Below are positions 35,252-47,689 of a DNA stretch of 64,000 bases, piece by piece (position 1 is the stretch's first letter; each line of letters opens with the position of its first letter). Position numbers and translations under genes: made by a program. Source of the DNA: Planococcus citri (lineage: Eukaryota; Arthropoda; Insecta; Hemiptera; Pseudococcidae); NCBI RefSeq assembly GCF_950023065.1, contig NC_088679.1:78058001-78122000 (forward strand), given 5' to 3'. A model generated the notes under the pieces. The model was not told where the DNA came from. It worked only from the letters and a program-made list of their open reading frames with translations, and ran no database searches.

Positions 35252-38200
35252 AAAATGGAGTTGTCAATTTGGTAATCATTCTTTGAAACAATTTTTCGTT
35301 CGAGTCGACCAGGAAAAAAACACAAAAAATGAAGTAGTATTGTAAAAAATATCATAAGTTCATTCAATTTCCAGTTCTTCGCAGCATTTTTCAAACAAGA
35401 GTGAAAATCCTATTCAAAACAATTCCAAACAAACGAAAATCCGGACAAATTTCATAAAAATCCAGAACTATATATTTTATGCAAATTTCACTCGAAATAA
35501 ATTTAATTTTGATATATTTAAACTCATTTATAATACAAAACAAAGAAATAAAAGTATATATAAGTTGCGTATATTACAAGGTTAAAATTTAAACAGGCAA
35601 TCGATTACGTAGGTACCACGCCAGTGGCCCTGTTCCCTGTTCGTGTACCATTTTCCGAAGGTTTTCGTTATAGTTTTAAATTAATTAACAGCTTTTACCC
35701 ACCAGCGTCGAATTAAGACTTTGATTCGTGCGCCTTTTTGTTATTTTAACGTAGCTTTTTTTCCCTGTCTGTTCTTTTTCCTGTTTATTTTCTCGCTTCC
35801 TTGTTTCAATTTTTACATTTCTCGGCTTCGCTACACGTCTACTGTACTCTACGTGCACCTTGCTAGCCGCAGATACAAACTGAAGCTTTACCGCATTAAG
35901 GAAGTACCTAGTTATCGATTTCGGACAATTTAATAGGTCAACACGAGGCACAATGTGAAACTGATAAAACTGGCTGCTGCGATTCCGTCTGGGTGCACTT
36001 TGAATGCAATAAATTTTCATGATAGCAGCGTATACTCTTGTAACGTGATTTATGATACGTTACGATGCGTTTTTATCCTAAGCCTTTGATTTCGCTCAAA
36101 AAAATATTGCTGGAGTTGAACGTATTACGTAATAATGGAGTGAAAAAATAAAAATGTACATTTTCACTCTATTAGCGATCTTCATCGTAGTATTTTCATG
36201 TTTCTTGATTTTTCCTAATTTTGTATCCCTTTTCTCGTCCCCCCCCCCGCAAAAAAAAGGAGAAAAATGTCCAGTAAATTTCTATTTCGATGCAAAAATA
36301 CTAATCCTAAAAAATGACTCAACTATTCCATCTAAAAGTAGATATAACAAGAGTGATGATGAGTAAATCATCTAAAGCAGTTCAAACGACCACAACTGAA
36401 GTAAAACAAAATTCGAGTGTTACACTTTCATAAAAGGTAAGAAAACATTTGTCAAGTTGGTACACATTTTTAACTGAAATAAAAACTTTCGTCAAGTATT
36501 GCATTAGGTACTTATCTTCATAAAAGTAAACCTCCAATGATACTTATATACGTGGAATCTCGCCGTTGATAAGTAGCTTTGTGTCTCACTTATAGCCCTT
36601 TTGTAATCGTATTATCAAGTGGTATAGGCTGAGTGTTCATTCAACAAAAAACAACGTCGAGTTGATGGATTATTATCATACGAGTAGGCTATAACAATAC
36701 ACAGCCTTTCGAGCGTAAAAACCATTTGAATTGTTACCAGTCTTATCGTTAGTTAATCGTTTGTGATGTTTTGAATCAATTCGCGTGAAAGTATTGCTTC
36801 GAAATAAGGATCAAAGTACGATAAACACAGGGAGAGGCTCAATTTATTTTGTTGATTTATTTTTGAAATTCATGTGCAGGAAAAATTGCCTTTTTGAAAC
36901 CTAGTTTTTCTATCACAGTTTTGTAGAAAAAAACATGGAAATTCGTACCATTGAGCATTGGCCCTTCTCATGGGTTCCCAAAATTTTAATTGCGAAAAAT
37001 GTGCCATTTAATTTCAAGATGAACATTTTTATACAAAATATTGGAAGCTTATAAATAAATTTTAGAGTATTGCGAAATGCATTTCTAATGCAATTTTACG
37101 AAGTACAAATAATATATGATTTACAATAATGTGAGAGGGAATATTTACAATTCGACAATCCTCCCACGAAATCGGCACCTCGCACTGGTCTTTATTCATA
37201 GAAAGCCATCGTCGTTGTGTAAGTAAGTACGTTACGTACAAATAATGCATAATACATTTATGTTAAGAGAGTTACCGATACTAATTTTACAAAGCGACAA
37301 TTATTCGATCATTTGTTTGGCATATGTTAGCATTTCCGATTGCCAATATTTTTTTTTGTCCGAGTAGACTTTATTTTTGGGAACTTCGATTAAAGTCGCA
37401 AATTACGTAAACGTAGGGTTTTGAAAAAAAAAAAAAAAATGGTGGGCGACAACGAACATGCACAATTTCGAGCGTCGAATTACGTATACATACGAATACA
37501 CAAAGCTTGACCCAGCATGAGGCAGATGATCAGCCAAGGTGGGTCGAATTCGAAGAAAATATTTCGTATTTTACCTATGACGTATGAGGCGTTTTGTTTC
37601 CACTAATTTTCATTCATTGGTAGATATGTATGTACCTATAGAGTTCAAGTCGGATGTACTTTATTCTCAAGGGAATACCTATACTCAAGTACTCAAAATT
37701 CTTACCCGTTCACTCGATTATAGCAAGAGAAGTGCATTTTTGAAAAAAAAAAAAACAAGTTCAAAAAATTCATTTTTCAAATTTTATTGATTTTTTGGGT
37801 CTACTTTCGAAGGTGTTTGGAGAAAAAATCTACTATTTCAGTGATTTCCTGGAAGAAACAAGAGAATAAAACTGCCAAGTTACCTTTACCCAGCCAGAGA
37901 GAAATTTTTTTTCCTTCAAATTCAAATTTCATTTTCCCCCAATGATCTAAAGCTGCAGCATGATCCAAAACCAATGCTATGTATTACATTAGGTAAGTAG
38001 GTACTTACCCAAAAATGTTGACATCAAAAAAAAAAATTTCAGATTTTTTTATGGGGAAAACCACAATGTGCTTCCAGGTTTGGTTGGAGAAGGGGATGAG
38101 ATTTTTACATAAGATAAAAAAAAGACCGACTTTTCAGAACTTGAAAAAATTTCGACAAATTCTTAATATTCTGCCAGACTTTAAAAACTTTGGAAAAATT

Positions 38201-38339
38201 TAGAGCAATTTGCAATATTTTAAGCTTACCTAGGTAAGTATACCTCATCTTAAAATATTTTGTATCAATTTTGAGAATTTGAAGAGAATTAAGTTGGTTC
38301 ATACCTCATTTTTAAAACTTTTAAATTAAAAGTTTAGTA
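35252..38339. other. Gene-poor, apparently unique DNA
   Basis: No conserved frame or transposon end is seen. 35600-36000 is less A/T-rich. The overlapping 70- and 111-codon frames on the two strands there look like mutual shadows and have no family resemblance. 37425-37440 is an A-run. Regulatory or intronic content cannot be excluded. Confidence 0.4.
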
Positions 38340-38886
38340 AAAAGCTGGTAATTTTGGTAAATTGCTGGTATTTTTTGATAAATTACTGGTAATTTCTTGA
38401 TAAATTACTGGTAATTTCTTGATAAATTACTGGTAATTTCTTGATAAATTGCCTACTGGTAATTTCTTGATAAATTGCCTACTGGTAATTTCTTGATAAA
38501 TTACCTACTGGTAATTTCTTGATAAATTACTGGTAATTTTTTGGTAAATTACTGGTAATTTTCTGATAAATTACTAGTAATTTTTCAATAAATTACTTAC
38601 TGGTAAGTTTTTGATAAATTAATGGTAATTTTTTAATGAATTACTTACTGGTGATTTTTTGATAAATTACTGGTAATTTTTGGTAAATTTTTAATGGTAA
38701 TTTTAGTAAATTCCGGCATTCCTGATGGTAACTTTGGTCAATACTTGATGGTAATTTTAGCAAATTCCTGATGGTACTTTTAGTAAATTCCTGATGGTAA
38801 CTTTGGTAAATTCCTGATGGTAATTTTGGTAAATTCCTGGTGGTACCTTTGGTAAATTCCTGATGGAAATTTTGGTAAATTCCTGG
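38340..38886 (+). repeat. ggtaattt / ataaattac satellite, left arm
   Basis: Unit of about 22 bp (ctggtaatttcttgataaatta) in near-perfect tandem at 38370-38560. It grades into a gatggtaattttggtaaattcct form up to the edge of the 2.6-kb element. The array resumes at 41514 in the same orientation and the same unit type. Confidence 0.9.
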
Positions 38887-39719
38887 TAGTCCAGGAGAAT
38901 TAGGGTTCCATAGGGAATTTTGAGGTAGCAAGCTGAAAATTGGTATACTGGTCCTTTTTGATGCCCTGAGTAAGGATCTGAGGTGTCCGGGTGCGTCCGG
39001 TGTGAGCTTCCCCTTTTATTGTGGATCTTAGCCCCCCAATTTCGGTTTTTGAAGATTATTTCCTCGAATATTGCCCGGAGCTCAAAAATAGTTCAGTAAT
39101 AAAAGAATCTGCATGAAATTTCCTTTCAGATGACCTATCGATCATTTTCGTAACCCGAAGGGGGGTGGACCTACAGCTATCCGAATAACGTGTTCTCTTG
39201 AAAAATGCTATAAATGCGAAGGGGGTTGGTTTTTAAACCAATTTTCGAGTCCGATGTAAGTATGAAAATCATGTTACACCCTTTACGGTGACATTCTGAG
39301 TAACCATGACCTCCCCTCCCCCCTCTCCCCAACATTGAGGTGATGCCCATGTCGAATACGAGTGTTAGGGAAAGGGGTTAAAGATATTGGGATTTCTATA
39401 AGCATCCATTGTAATGTGCACACATCCCTACTACATTGTACAGCGTAGTTTTCGAGCGCTCCCCCACATGTGGACCCCCTGACCCCCCTCCAATTCAATT
39501 TTTACCGTTTTCACCACAAATACCATGTCTTTTGGAAAAAATTTTCTCTGCAACTTTGAACAACGAAGAATTTTTTACATAACGAACATGACAGCTACCT
39601 CGCCCCTAGGACTGGAGGGGAGTAAACTTTTTTGGTAGGTATACCAAAAGTATATGTGAGAATGGCATTTTCGTAATCTTGAAGGTAGTTATACGATTTT
39701 GCTCGATTCTTATGAATGA

Positions 39720-40626
39720 ATGGAATGCAGATATTTGGCAACAGATGCAAGGAAGTTAGAAGTGAACCATTCGCGACCCCCTATTGTGTGCATATCCATC
39801 CCTTACGAGCGAAAAAATTGTCTTTATTCCTTCATTTGTTTTGTTGAAGGAAAAATTTCATCTATCAAAAAACTTTTAAAAATACCATACCTCAAAGAAG
39901 AGATGGATAAATTTCATGACAGAAATGCAAAATTGGATGAAATTGTACAAGCTGGCGAAATTATCACTGTTGCATTGTAAGTATGGCGGAAAACAGAATG
40001 AAGACTTGAATGATTACAGATTCAAATGCTTTGCAAAATCCCTGAAAAAGCATGCAACTGTTTTGTCATCAATTCCACCAACAAAAGCTGCGCTAGAACA
40101 ACACAGTAAGCGTGTCTACTTTGAGGTTCAAAACGCAATAAGTAACTCTTTAGATCCGAAATTTGGATGGTATACTACAGTAAATGGGTTAATGCCTATT
40201 TTGACGACCCTTCCTGCTGCACCTGACGACATTCCCCGAAATATATTCTGTTCTTGCACCAAAGGCTGTGGTAAGGCGTGCGGATGCCGGAAAAGTGGCC
40301 TCCTTTGTAACTTTGCATGTAGCAAATGTGAAGGCACCACTAGTACCAATAAGCGTGCAGAAACGAATTGGGAAGATGATGACAAATCTGATGAAATTGA
40401 TGAACTGTACAATACCAAATTTAGTAATTTCAAAGAGGATACTTCAAATCACGAGAGCAGCGATGATTATGATTCTGATTTCTCCGATGATGAAAACAAA
40501 AGCGACTCCGATTACATTTATGACGATGATGACGACTCTGAATACAGTGAGGGTGAATACGACGATCAGGATGAGGATGACAGCAACAAAGATTATGTCG
40601 ACAGTGATAATGCAACCTCTGAGTAA
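39720..40626 (+). pseudogene. CXC (tesmin/TSO1-like) domain protein with acidic tail, frameshifted
   Basis: The first frame (39720-39977) ends QAGEIITVAL-stop. The second, one frame over, carries on YGGKQNEDLNDYRFKCFAKS to a stop at 40626. The break coincides with gtaagta near 39978, which looks like a 4-bp insertion, though a splice-donor-like match could mislead. Residues 112-138 of the second frame have the pattern CxCx3Cx3CxCx6Cx3Cx2C of CXC zinc-binding DNA-binding modules. An IPPTKAALEQHSKRVYFEVQ block precedes it and an Asp/Glu/Ser-rich tail (about 85 residues) follows. From memory, long proteins of unknown function in many invertebrate genomes share the LPPT..AA..HS.RVY..VQ plus CXC layout with an extra N-terminal nuclease-like part. 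Here the N-terminus is missing. Confidence 0.75.
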
Positions 40627-40703
40627 AGTAACTCTTCTAAGTAGGTACTTAAACACTTGTATCTGTATACCTATACTTTTTCCAATATTTTCTTTTTTTT
40701 TTC

Positions 40704-40709
40704 AATAAA
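40704..40709 (+). terminator. Polyadenylation signal AATAAA of the CXC gene
   Basis: AATAAA lies 78 bp beyond the stop codon and 60 bp before the right inverted repeat. The gene therefore had its own 3' end within the element. Confidence 0.5.
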
Positions 40710-42799
40710 ATTAAATATAAATATCCGAGTATTTATTCAAATTGTAGGTTCAACCCCACCACCTCCCTTCCCCTCCACTCCTAGGGGCGAGGTAGCTGTC
40801 ATGTTCGTTATGTAAAAAATTCTTCGTTGTTCAAAGTTGCAGAGAAACAATTTTCCAAAAGACATGGTATTTGTGGTGAAAACGGTAAAAATTGAATTGT
40901 AGGGGGGTCAGGGGGTCCACATGTGGGGGAGCGCTCGAAAACTACGCTGTACAATTTAGTAGGGATGTGTGCACATTACAATGGATGCTTATAGAAATCT
41001 CAATATCTTTAACCCCTTTCCCTAACACTCGTATTCGACATGGGCATCACCTCAATGTTGGGGAGAGGGGGGAGGGGAGGTCATGGTTACTCAGAATGTC
41101 ACCGTAAAGGGTGTAACATGATTTTCATACTTACATCGGACTCGAAAATTGGTTTAAAAACCAACCCCCTTCGCATTTATAGCATTTTTCAAGAGAACAC
41201 GTTATTCGGATAGCTGTAGGTCCACCCCCCTTCGGGTTACGAAAATGATCGATAGGTCATCTGAAAGGAAATTTCATGCAGATTCTTTTATTACTGAACT
41301 ATTTTTGAGCTCCGGGCAATATTCGAGGAAATAATCTTCAAAAACCGAAATTGGGGGGCTAAGATCCACAATAAAAGGGGAAGCTCACACCGGACGCACC
41401 CGGACACCTCAGATCCTTACTCAGGGCATCAAAAAGGACCAGTATACCAATTTTCAGCTTGCTACCTCAAAATTCCCTATGACCCCCATTTTTGAGCTAA
41501 TTCTCCTGGACTATGGTGGTAATTTTGGTAAATTCCTGGTGGTAATTTTGGTAAATTCCCGGTGGTAATTTTGGTAAATTCCTGGTGGTAATTTTGGTAA
41601 ATTCCTGGTGGTAATTTTGGTAAATTCCTGGTGGTAATTTTGGTAAATTCTGATGGTAATTTAGGTCAATTCTTTACGGTAATTTGGGTAAATTCCTGAT
41701 GGTAATTTAGGTCAATTCTTTGCGGTAATTTGGGTAAATTTCTGATGGTAATTTGGGTAAATTCCTGATGGTAATTTAGGTTAATTCTTTACGGTAATTT
41801 GGGTAAATTCCCGATGGTAATTTTGGTAAATTTCTAGTGGTAATTTTGGTAAATTCCTGATGGTAATTTTGATTGAGTTCCTGATGGTAATTTTGGTAGA
41901 TGTGTGATTGACAAAAATCTGGTGTTTCTGGTAAGTTGAGGATCATTATAATATGTACCTATGGTTATATTTTGCTGATGATTTTGATAAATTGTTGGTA
42001 ACTCAAGTAATTGACTGAAAATTTTGATGAATTGCTGTTAAATTTGGTAAATTGTTGGCAATTTTGGTAAGCTTTTGAAAATTTTGGTAAATTTTTGGAG
42101 AATTTGGCGAATTTCCGGAAATTTTGCCAAATTCTTGGTTGGTATAAGTACAATAATAATGGCAATTTTAGCTATAATTGACTATGGTAGTAATTCTGAC
42201 AAAATTCTGGTAATTTTTGTAATTTACTGATAATTTTAATAAACTGCCGGTAATGATGGTAAAATACTTGTAATTTTGGTAACTTGAAGGTAACTGTGGT
42301 AATTTACTTGTAATTTTAATAAATTGCTGGTAATTTTGACAAACTATTTGGTACTCAACTTTAGTAATATATAGAGGTAATTTCAAAGAATTCCATGGTT
42401 GAGAAAATGATAACTCCTTCGGTAATTCAACAGTAATTTTACTTTTTTTACTGGTAATTTATATTTTCATAAACTGCTGATAATGATGAAAAATCCTTGG
42501 TAATTTTGGTAAATTGCAGGTAATTTTGGTAAGTTTGTGATAGGCAAAATTCTGATGCGTTTGGTAATTTGAAGGTATGAGTAAATCTGTTAAATTACTG
42601 GGAATTCTGGTAAATTACCGGGAATTCTGGTAAATTACCGGGAATTCTGGTAAATTACCGGGAATTCTGGTAAATAACAGGTAATTTTGGTAAATTACAG
42701 GTAATTTTAGTAAATTACAGGGATTGTGGTAAATTACTGGTAATTGTGGTAAATTACAAGTAATTTTGGTAAGTTACAGGTAAGTAATTTTGGTGGATT

Positions 42800-43000
42800 A
42801 CAGTTAATTTTGGTAAATTACAGGAAAGTAATTTTGGTAAATTACAGGAAAGTAATTTTGGTAAATTACAGGAAAGTAATTTTGGTAAATTACAGGAAAG
42901 TAATTTTGGTAAATTACAGGAAAGTAATTTTGGTAAATTACAGGAAAGTAATTTTGGTAAATTACAGGAAAGTAATTTTGGTAAATTACAGGACAGTAAT
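42800..43000 (+). repeat. 24-bp perfect tandem block, 8 copies
   Basis: ggaaagtaattttggtaaat + taca repeats about eight times without change. Because 24 is a multiple of three it makes an open frame of VNYRKVIL repeats at 42810-43019, which is a by-product and not a gene. The uniformity points to recent expansion or conversion. Confidence 0.9.
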
Positions 43001-43334
43001 TCTGGTAAATTTAAGGTAATTTTGGAAAATTACAGGACAGTAATTTTGGTAAATTTCAGGTAATTTTGGTAAAGTACAGGTAATTTTGGTAAAGTACAGG
43101 TAATTTTGGTAAAGTACAGGTAATTTTGGTAAATTTCTGGTAATTTTGGTCAAGAACTAATTATTTTGGTTAATTACCTGTATAATTGATATGAGTTTGT
43201 TATTGATGAAAATTGAAATACTGGTGCTGTTGGTGATTTGAAGCCAATTTCGTTCATTTCCTGGTAATTTTGGTAAATTGGCCGTAGTACTGACAAATTT
43301 TTGGTAAATCTAATAATTTACTGGTAAGTTTAGA

Positions 43335-43570
43335 TAAATTTTTGGTAATTTTGGTAAATTACAGGTAATTTTGGTAAATTACAGGTAATTTTGGTAAATT
43401 ACAGGTAATCTTGGTAAATTACAGGTAATTTTGGTAAATTACAGGTAATCTTGGTAAATTACAGGTAATTTTGGTAAATTACAGGTAATTTTGGTAAATT
43501 ACAGGTAATTTTGGTAAATTACAGGTAATTTTGGTAAATTACAGGTAATTTTGGTAAATTACAGGTAATG
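43335..43570 (+). repeat. 20-bp perfect tandem block, about 12 copies
   Basis: ggtaattttggtaaattaca repeats with only occasional t-to-c changes (aatc). It is a second recently homogenised sub-block of the satellite. Confidence 0.9.
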
Positions 43571-43720
43571 ATGATAAATTACTGGTAATGTTGGCAAATT
43601 TTTCGTTGACAAAATATTGCTGTTGGTAATCTGTGAGTTTCTGCCGATAAATCACAGGATTTTCTGGTAAATTACTGGTAATTTCCGATAAATTTCTGAT
43701 TGGGTAATTTACTAGTCGTT

Positions 43721-45880
43721 TTTTTTACATTTTAAGTAACACTGTAAGTGGCAGCCTTCAAGGAAAAATCAATAAAGTTCTAAAATTTAAGATTATGTAC
43801 GTAAAAAAATTTCTGGAGAACCTATCAGCAGCAGATCATTATCAAGTTTGAAGCCAAAAACACATCAATGGTTCGGAGAACTTTCTTCGCAGCTCAGACT
43901 CGAGCTTTCCTTTTTATGTGGAAGCAACTTTGAATAAATTTCAATTTTTTTTACATTTTACATAAATTATAAATTTTCATTTTACGATGATGAAAAATAT
44001 TCAAATATCACCTATCAGACTCTCAGCTCAGATCCAAAATACGACGTACCAACAAATTAAAGCAAATTGGGAAATATCAATAATTGAACCAACGAGAACC
44101 GAATTTCCACCAGACCAAATTATTCCAAATCTCGCGGACACAACTTCCACACTCCCCTCTCTCACACATTCATCTTAAAAACAAAAACAAACGAAGGAAA
44201 AAAAGGCTAAAAAAACGTCCACTCTTTAAAAAAAGCGCCAAGTTTTATTTGTATACGTAAGTAGATATATACCTAAAGATGCACTTAAGTTATCTGGCTG
44301 CGTTGCGTTTCATTTTGAAACCCCAACTTTGTTTATTTACGTTCCCCCAAGTAGGTAAGTGTATATGTACTTGTATAAGTATGATGGTAGCTGATGAACG
44401 CGTCACATTATATACCACACACATAGCAGTGATGATCTACATGAATATCGTATACGCATACTCTGCTTCTTCTAGTACACATTTTGTGGCAAGTAACTCA
44501 GTATACAGTGTGTACATTACAGGTACACAGCCAGCCATCACAGCAGAGCTATACTGCACGACTCTACGCTATTCACGTTATAATACAAAAGACACGCTAC
44601 TTCATAGCGTGAACATAATATAGCGTGCGCTGCGGCACAATGCGGCACGCGATGTATTCCATCTACCTATCTACCTGGTACCTACCTACTTATTCGCGCG
44701 AAAATAAATACAATAAGTAGGCAAAACTACAACACAATTTTTTATTTATTATTTTTTTTTCAAAAAACCTGAAAAAATACAGCTTTAAAAAAAAGGCCAA
44801 AATTACACCTATCCATATTAATACGGTATACTTTTAACAATACAAAAGGTAGGCAAAGGCAGATTAATGTACGATACACCTAGACGCATTTTATTACCTA
44901 CGTAAGTTATTAAATTGGCAGCAATAATATCGAGTAAGTATCTCTTACCTCACCATGGCGAACTCGCCAAAATAATCTGTCATAGCAAACATGACTAAGG
45001 TTTTTCCTTTTCCGCATATCACTAATTAGATTTAGATATTTATACTTGATTAAGTATAGAATGGTTCGAATTCGAGCCGACGACGAGTCAATGATCAAAT
45101 TTTTATAGCCATTTTACGAAAATACTTATCGAAATGACGATGATGAGACGAGTATGTGAGAAATTTCGAAACCAAAATACGAGTAAAACAAAAAGAAGAT
45201 GTAATCAAATTGGACGATGTATTGTATAAGCTTTTTAAAACCATCAGCCAAAGAAACCGGGAATAATGAAAGAAATAAGACACGAAGCAAAAAAATACAA
45301 TCATATTCGAATACTGTTAACGTTTTTGCGCAAAAGCAATATTTATGTAAAAAAAAAAAAGAACGTCGACGGCGTCGGCCAAGAGAATCGCGAGTCGAGA
45401 TTATACTAGGTAAGTACAATATAATGCAATATACAATACAATGTGAAAGCGCAGCAGCCTCATCGTCGTCGTCGGGGGTACAGAACAGAACGTATTTTTG
45501 CCTTTTTGTAATTTTTTTTTTTTGGTTGCCTTCAAAAAAGCCTCATCAAATATAAATTTTCTATATATGTATAAAGTACTAAAATGCGTTCAAACGAAAC
45601 AAGTAACGCTGGAATACTGGTCCAGAATTGAGAACTAATTTTGCGATATCCGCAACGCCATCGCTAGTACGCCGCACCGGCTGTGACGTTTCGTCGTTAC
45701 CACCAGACGCTATAGAGTCAGTTAAAATTTATCCTACATTTCGCATACATACTATACGTACGCTATACCACCCTCTACACACAGACGCAGCAAAAAGCCG
45801 CACATACCGTATAGTGCACAGCACCACTATTTTAAAGTACCACCTATGCCAACCCATGAACCCACCACCGCCAACACCAG

Positions 45881-45911
<31 letters not shown>

Positions 45912-46611
45912 CCACCATCGTACATATACATACGTATAGTTAGAATGTGAACGTAGAATGTACCCGTCCAACCTCATCTCATCTATTCTCCTTTTACTTG
46001 AGTTAGGCTACACACGACACAGAATGCGTCTCATTGTTGGCTTTGGCTACGGCTACCTCACACCGTTACCAGTTGACGTTTTTAGCGCCAGCCAACCAGC
46101 CTTTTGAAACATTATTCAATAGTGACCTTTACTTTTAATCGAAATTTTCAATTCATATCTTGCCATCTTTTTCGCGACGACGAGGTGCTTTATTTACTTT
46201 TCTGGTGGACGACGGTGCCGGTTAGCCGGTGTTGGTGCCGGTTTTACTGACCCTAAATCGTAGATACTATAGGTAGGTAGGTAGGTAAAACGTGTAAACG
46301 AGTTGGTTAATTTAGCGTGAATTTACGTTTAGATTTCCCCCTCTCTTGTTCGCCTGGTCTATTGGAATTGGCTTTTTAATGAGAGATAATGCGGCAAATA
46401 AGATTGCTTATGTGGGCTATATTTACGCAGTGTTTGTGATTGTGGATTAGGGTGTACCTTGTTGTATGTATACATGATGGAATTTTTTTCTCGTTTTTTC
46501 CTGCTTTCGCCCCCCTAAAGTTGTTAGCTCGAGTGAGAAAATCACGTCATGAAATTTTCATACCTATCGGTGAAGAATAAGTGATTCCGATGAGCCCCCA
46601 TTTTTCCAAAA
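43721..46611. other. Gene-poor DNA, part apparently unique
   Basis: 44200-46400 lacks the repeat families and contains CG-containing stretches (45360-45480, 45640-45800, 46000-46300). A donor-like ctag/gtaagt at 45408-45416 could end an untranslated exon, but nothing supports it further. (CAGG)n lies at 45880-45911. Frames of 97-114 codons on both strands overlap each other and are not protein-like. Confidence 0.4.
45880..45911 (+). repeat. (CAGG)8 microsatellite
   Basis: Eight perfect CAGG units, inside apparently unique DNA. Confidence 0.9.
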
Positions 46612-46613
46612 TA

Positions 46614-47533
46614 GAGGAAACGATACAAATATGGACCCCTCTAGCTTTTTGGCTTTCAAGGGTAGAAAAAATTATCAAATTTTTTTTTCGAATATACGAT
46701 TTGAAAGGCCAAAGACTCCAGTATATTGTATAAAAAAATTTTTTTTTGTTGAAAACTCACGGAGAAATTTGAAATTTACAAAAGTGACATAAAGTGGTAC
46801 AAATATGGACTCGGGTATAAATATGTACCCCCTCAAAAAATGAATAAAAATTTCAGAAAATTATACAAACATTTATTTAAAGATGTTTTTTGATGCTTTG
46901 GACTTGTCGTCTTTTCTCAGTATTCTAAAAACCATTGAATCAAAATTAGATGGAAAAAAAAATTTAGGGGTCCATATTTATACCCATGCAAAAAATTGGC
47001 CAAGTTGATGAAAAATGAAAAAATCATGGTCTCATTTTTGACACTTCGGACTTGTCTTCTTTGTAAATAACACTTTTCTCGACATTCTAAAAAATACTGA
47101 ATCAAAATTAGGTAAAAAAATTTAGGGGTCCATATTTATACCCATGCAAAAAATCGGCGCAGTTTATGAAAAATGAAAAAAATTATGAAAATCAGTTGAA
47201 GTAAAGACAAATATGAAAGTATATTTTGAAAGTACTCATTGTGAGCTACTTACTTCGCTAATAATTTTTTTTCCAAACTTTATTTGAAGTTGATGAATTA
47301 CCGAATGAAAAACTTGTAAAATTTTCCATTGGGAAGAAAATAATGTGCAAAAAAAAACGATTGCTGATGAGAGACACCCAAATATGCATGGATCCAAAAT
47401 AAGTACTTGGATCATCTATACTACACTACTGGTATAATTTTTAGTACTCAGCATGATCGTAGCGCTAGTAGTTGTACACTAAACCATGGGAGGTCCATAT
47501 TTGTACCTGGGTCCATAATTGTACCTTCTCCTC
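46614..47533. mobile_element. 920-bp TA-flanked element with ...TACAANTATGGACCC ends
   Basis: GAGGAAACGATACAAATATG at 46614 pairs with the inverted right end at 47509-47533 (20 of 25 positions). TA stands outside both ends (46612-46613, 47534-47535). The phrase ggtccatatttatacc or its complement recurs inside near 46800, 46969, 47129 and 47490, and a roughly 162-bp unit is duplicated (46925-47150). No transposase is present; it is Tc1/mariner-like by the TA. Confidence 0.72.
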
Positions 47534-47689
47534 TATATATGAAAAAATCGAAGTATCAGACAAGATTTTTAAAATTGTAAACTTTCTAGTTCCATCACCT
47601 CAGTCTTGCCTCTATTTAGGTAAAATCAACTTCTATACCAATTTTAGCCCCCTATCACCATACACGACTGACCAGTGGATTTGAGGGGG

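Larger units (their letters stand above)
38887..41513. mobile_element. 2.6-kb long-inverted-repeat element carrying a CXC-domain gene
   Basis: Terminal inverted repeats of 735 bp (38887-39621) and 745 bp (40769-41513) are almost identical; the only clear length change is about 10 bp near the ends. Ends start TAGTCCAGGAGAATTAG. The element interrupts the satellite. Taking TGG (38884-38886 and 41514-41516) as a 3-bp duplication restores the local unit aaattcctggtggtaatt exactly. A 2-bp TA alternative does not. The 1.15-kb centre carries the frameshifted CXC-domain gene with its own AATAAA. I see no DDE or other transposase, so it is either non-autonomous with captured cargo, or a family whose mobility protein is this one or its longer relative. 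Confidence 0.88.
41514..43720 (+). repeat. ggtaattttggtaaatt satellite, right arm
   Basis: Unit types change along the array: ggtggtaattttggtaaattc at 41514-41660, a gatggtaatttaggtcaattc variety to about 41900, a degenerate middle (41940-42560), ccgggaattctggtaaatta near 42600-42670, then the two highly regular blocks listed separately. All are variations of one 20-24-bp unit. Confidence 0.9.

Noticed and set aside
40128..40708. Overlapping long frames on both strands across the acidic tail of the CXC gene
   Set aside because: GAT/GAA-rich coding DNA leaves other frames open; these are shadows.
42810..43019. Open frame of VNYRKVIL repeats
   Set aside because: It is the translation of a 24-bp satellite, open only because the period is a multiple of three.
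38340..43720. CRISPR-like array
   Set aside because: Units are contiguous with no unique spacers of even length, and the genome is eukaryotic.
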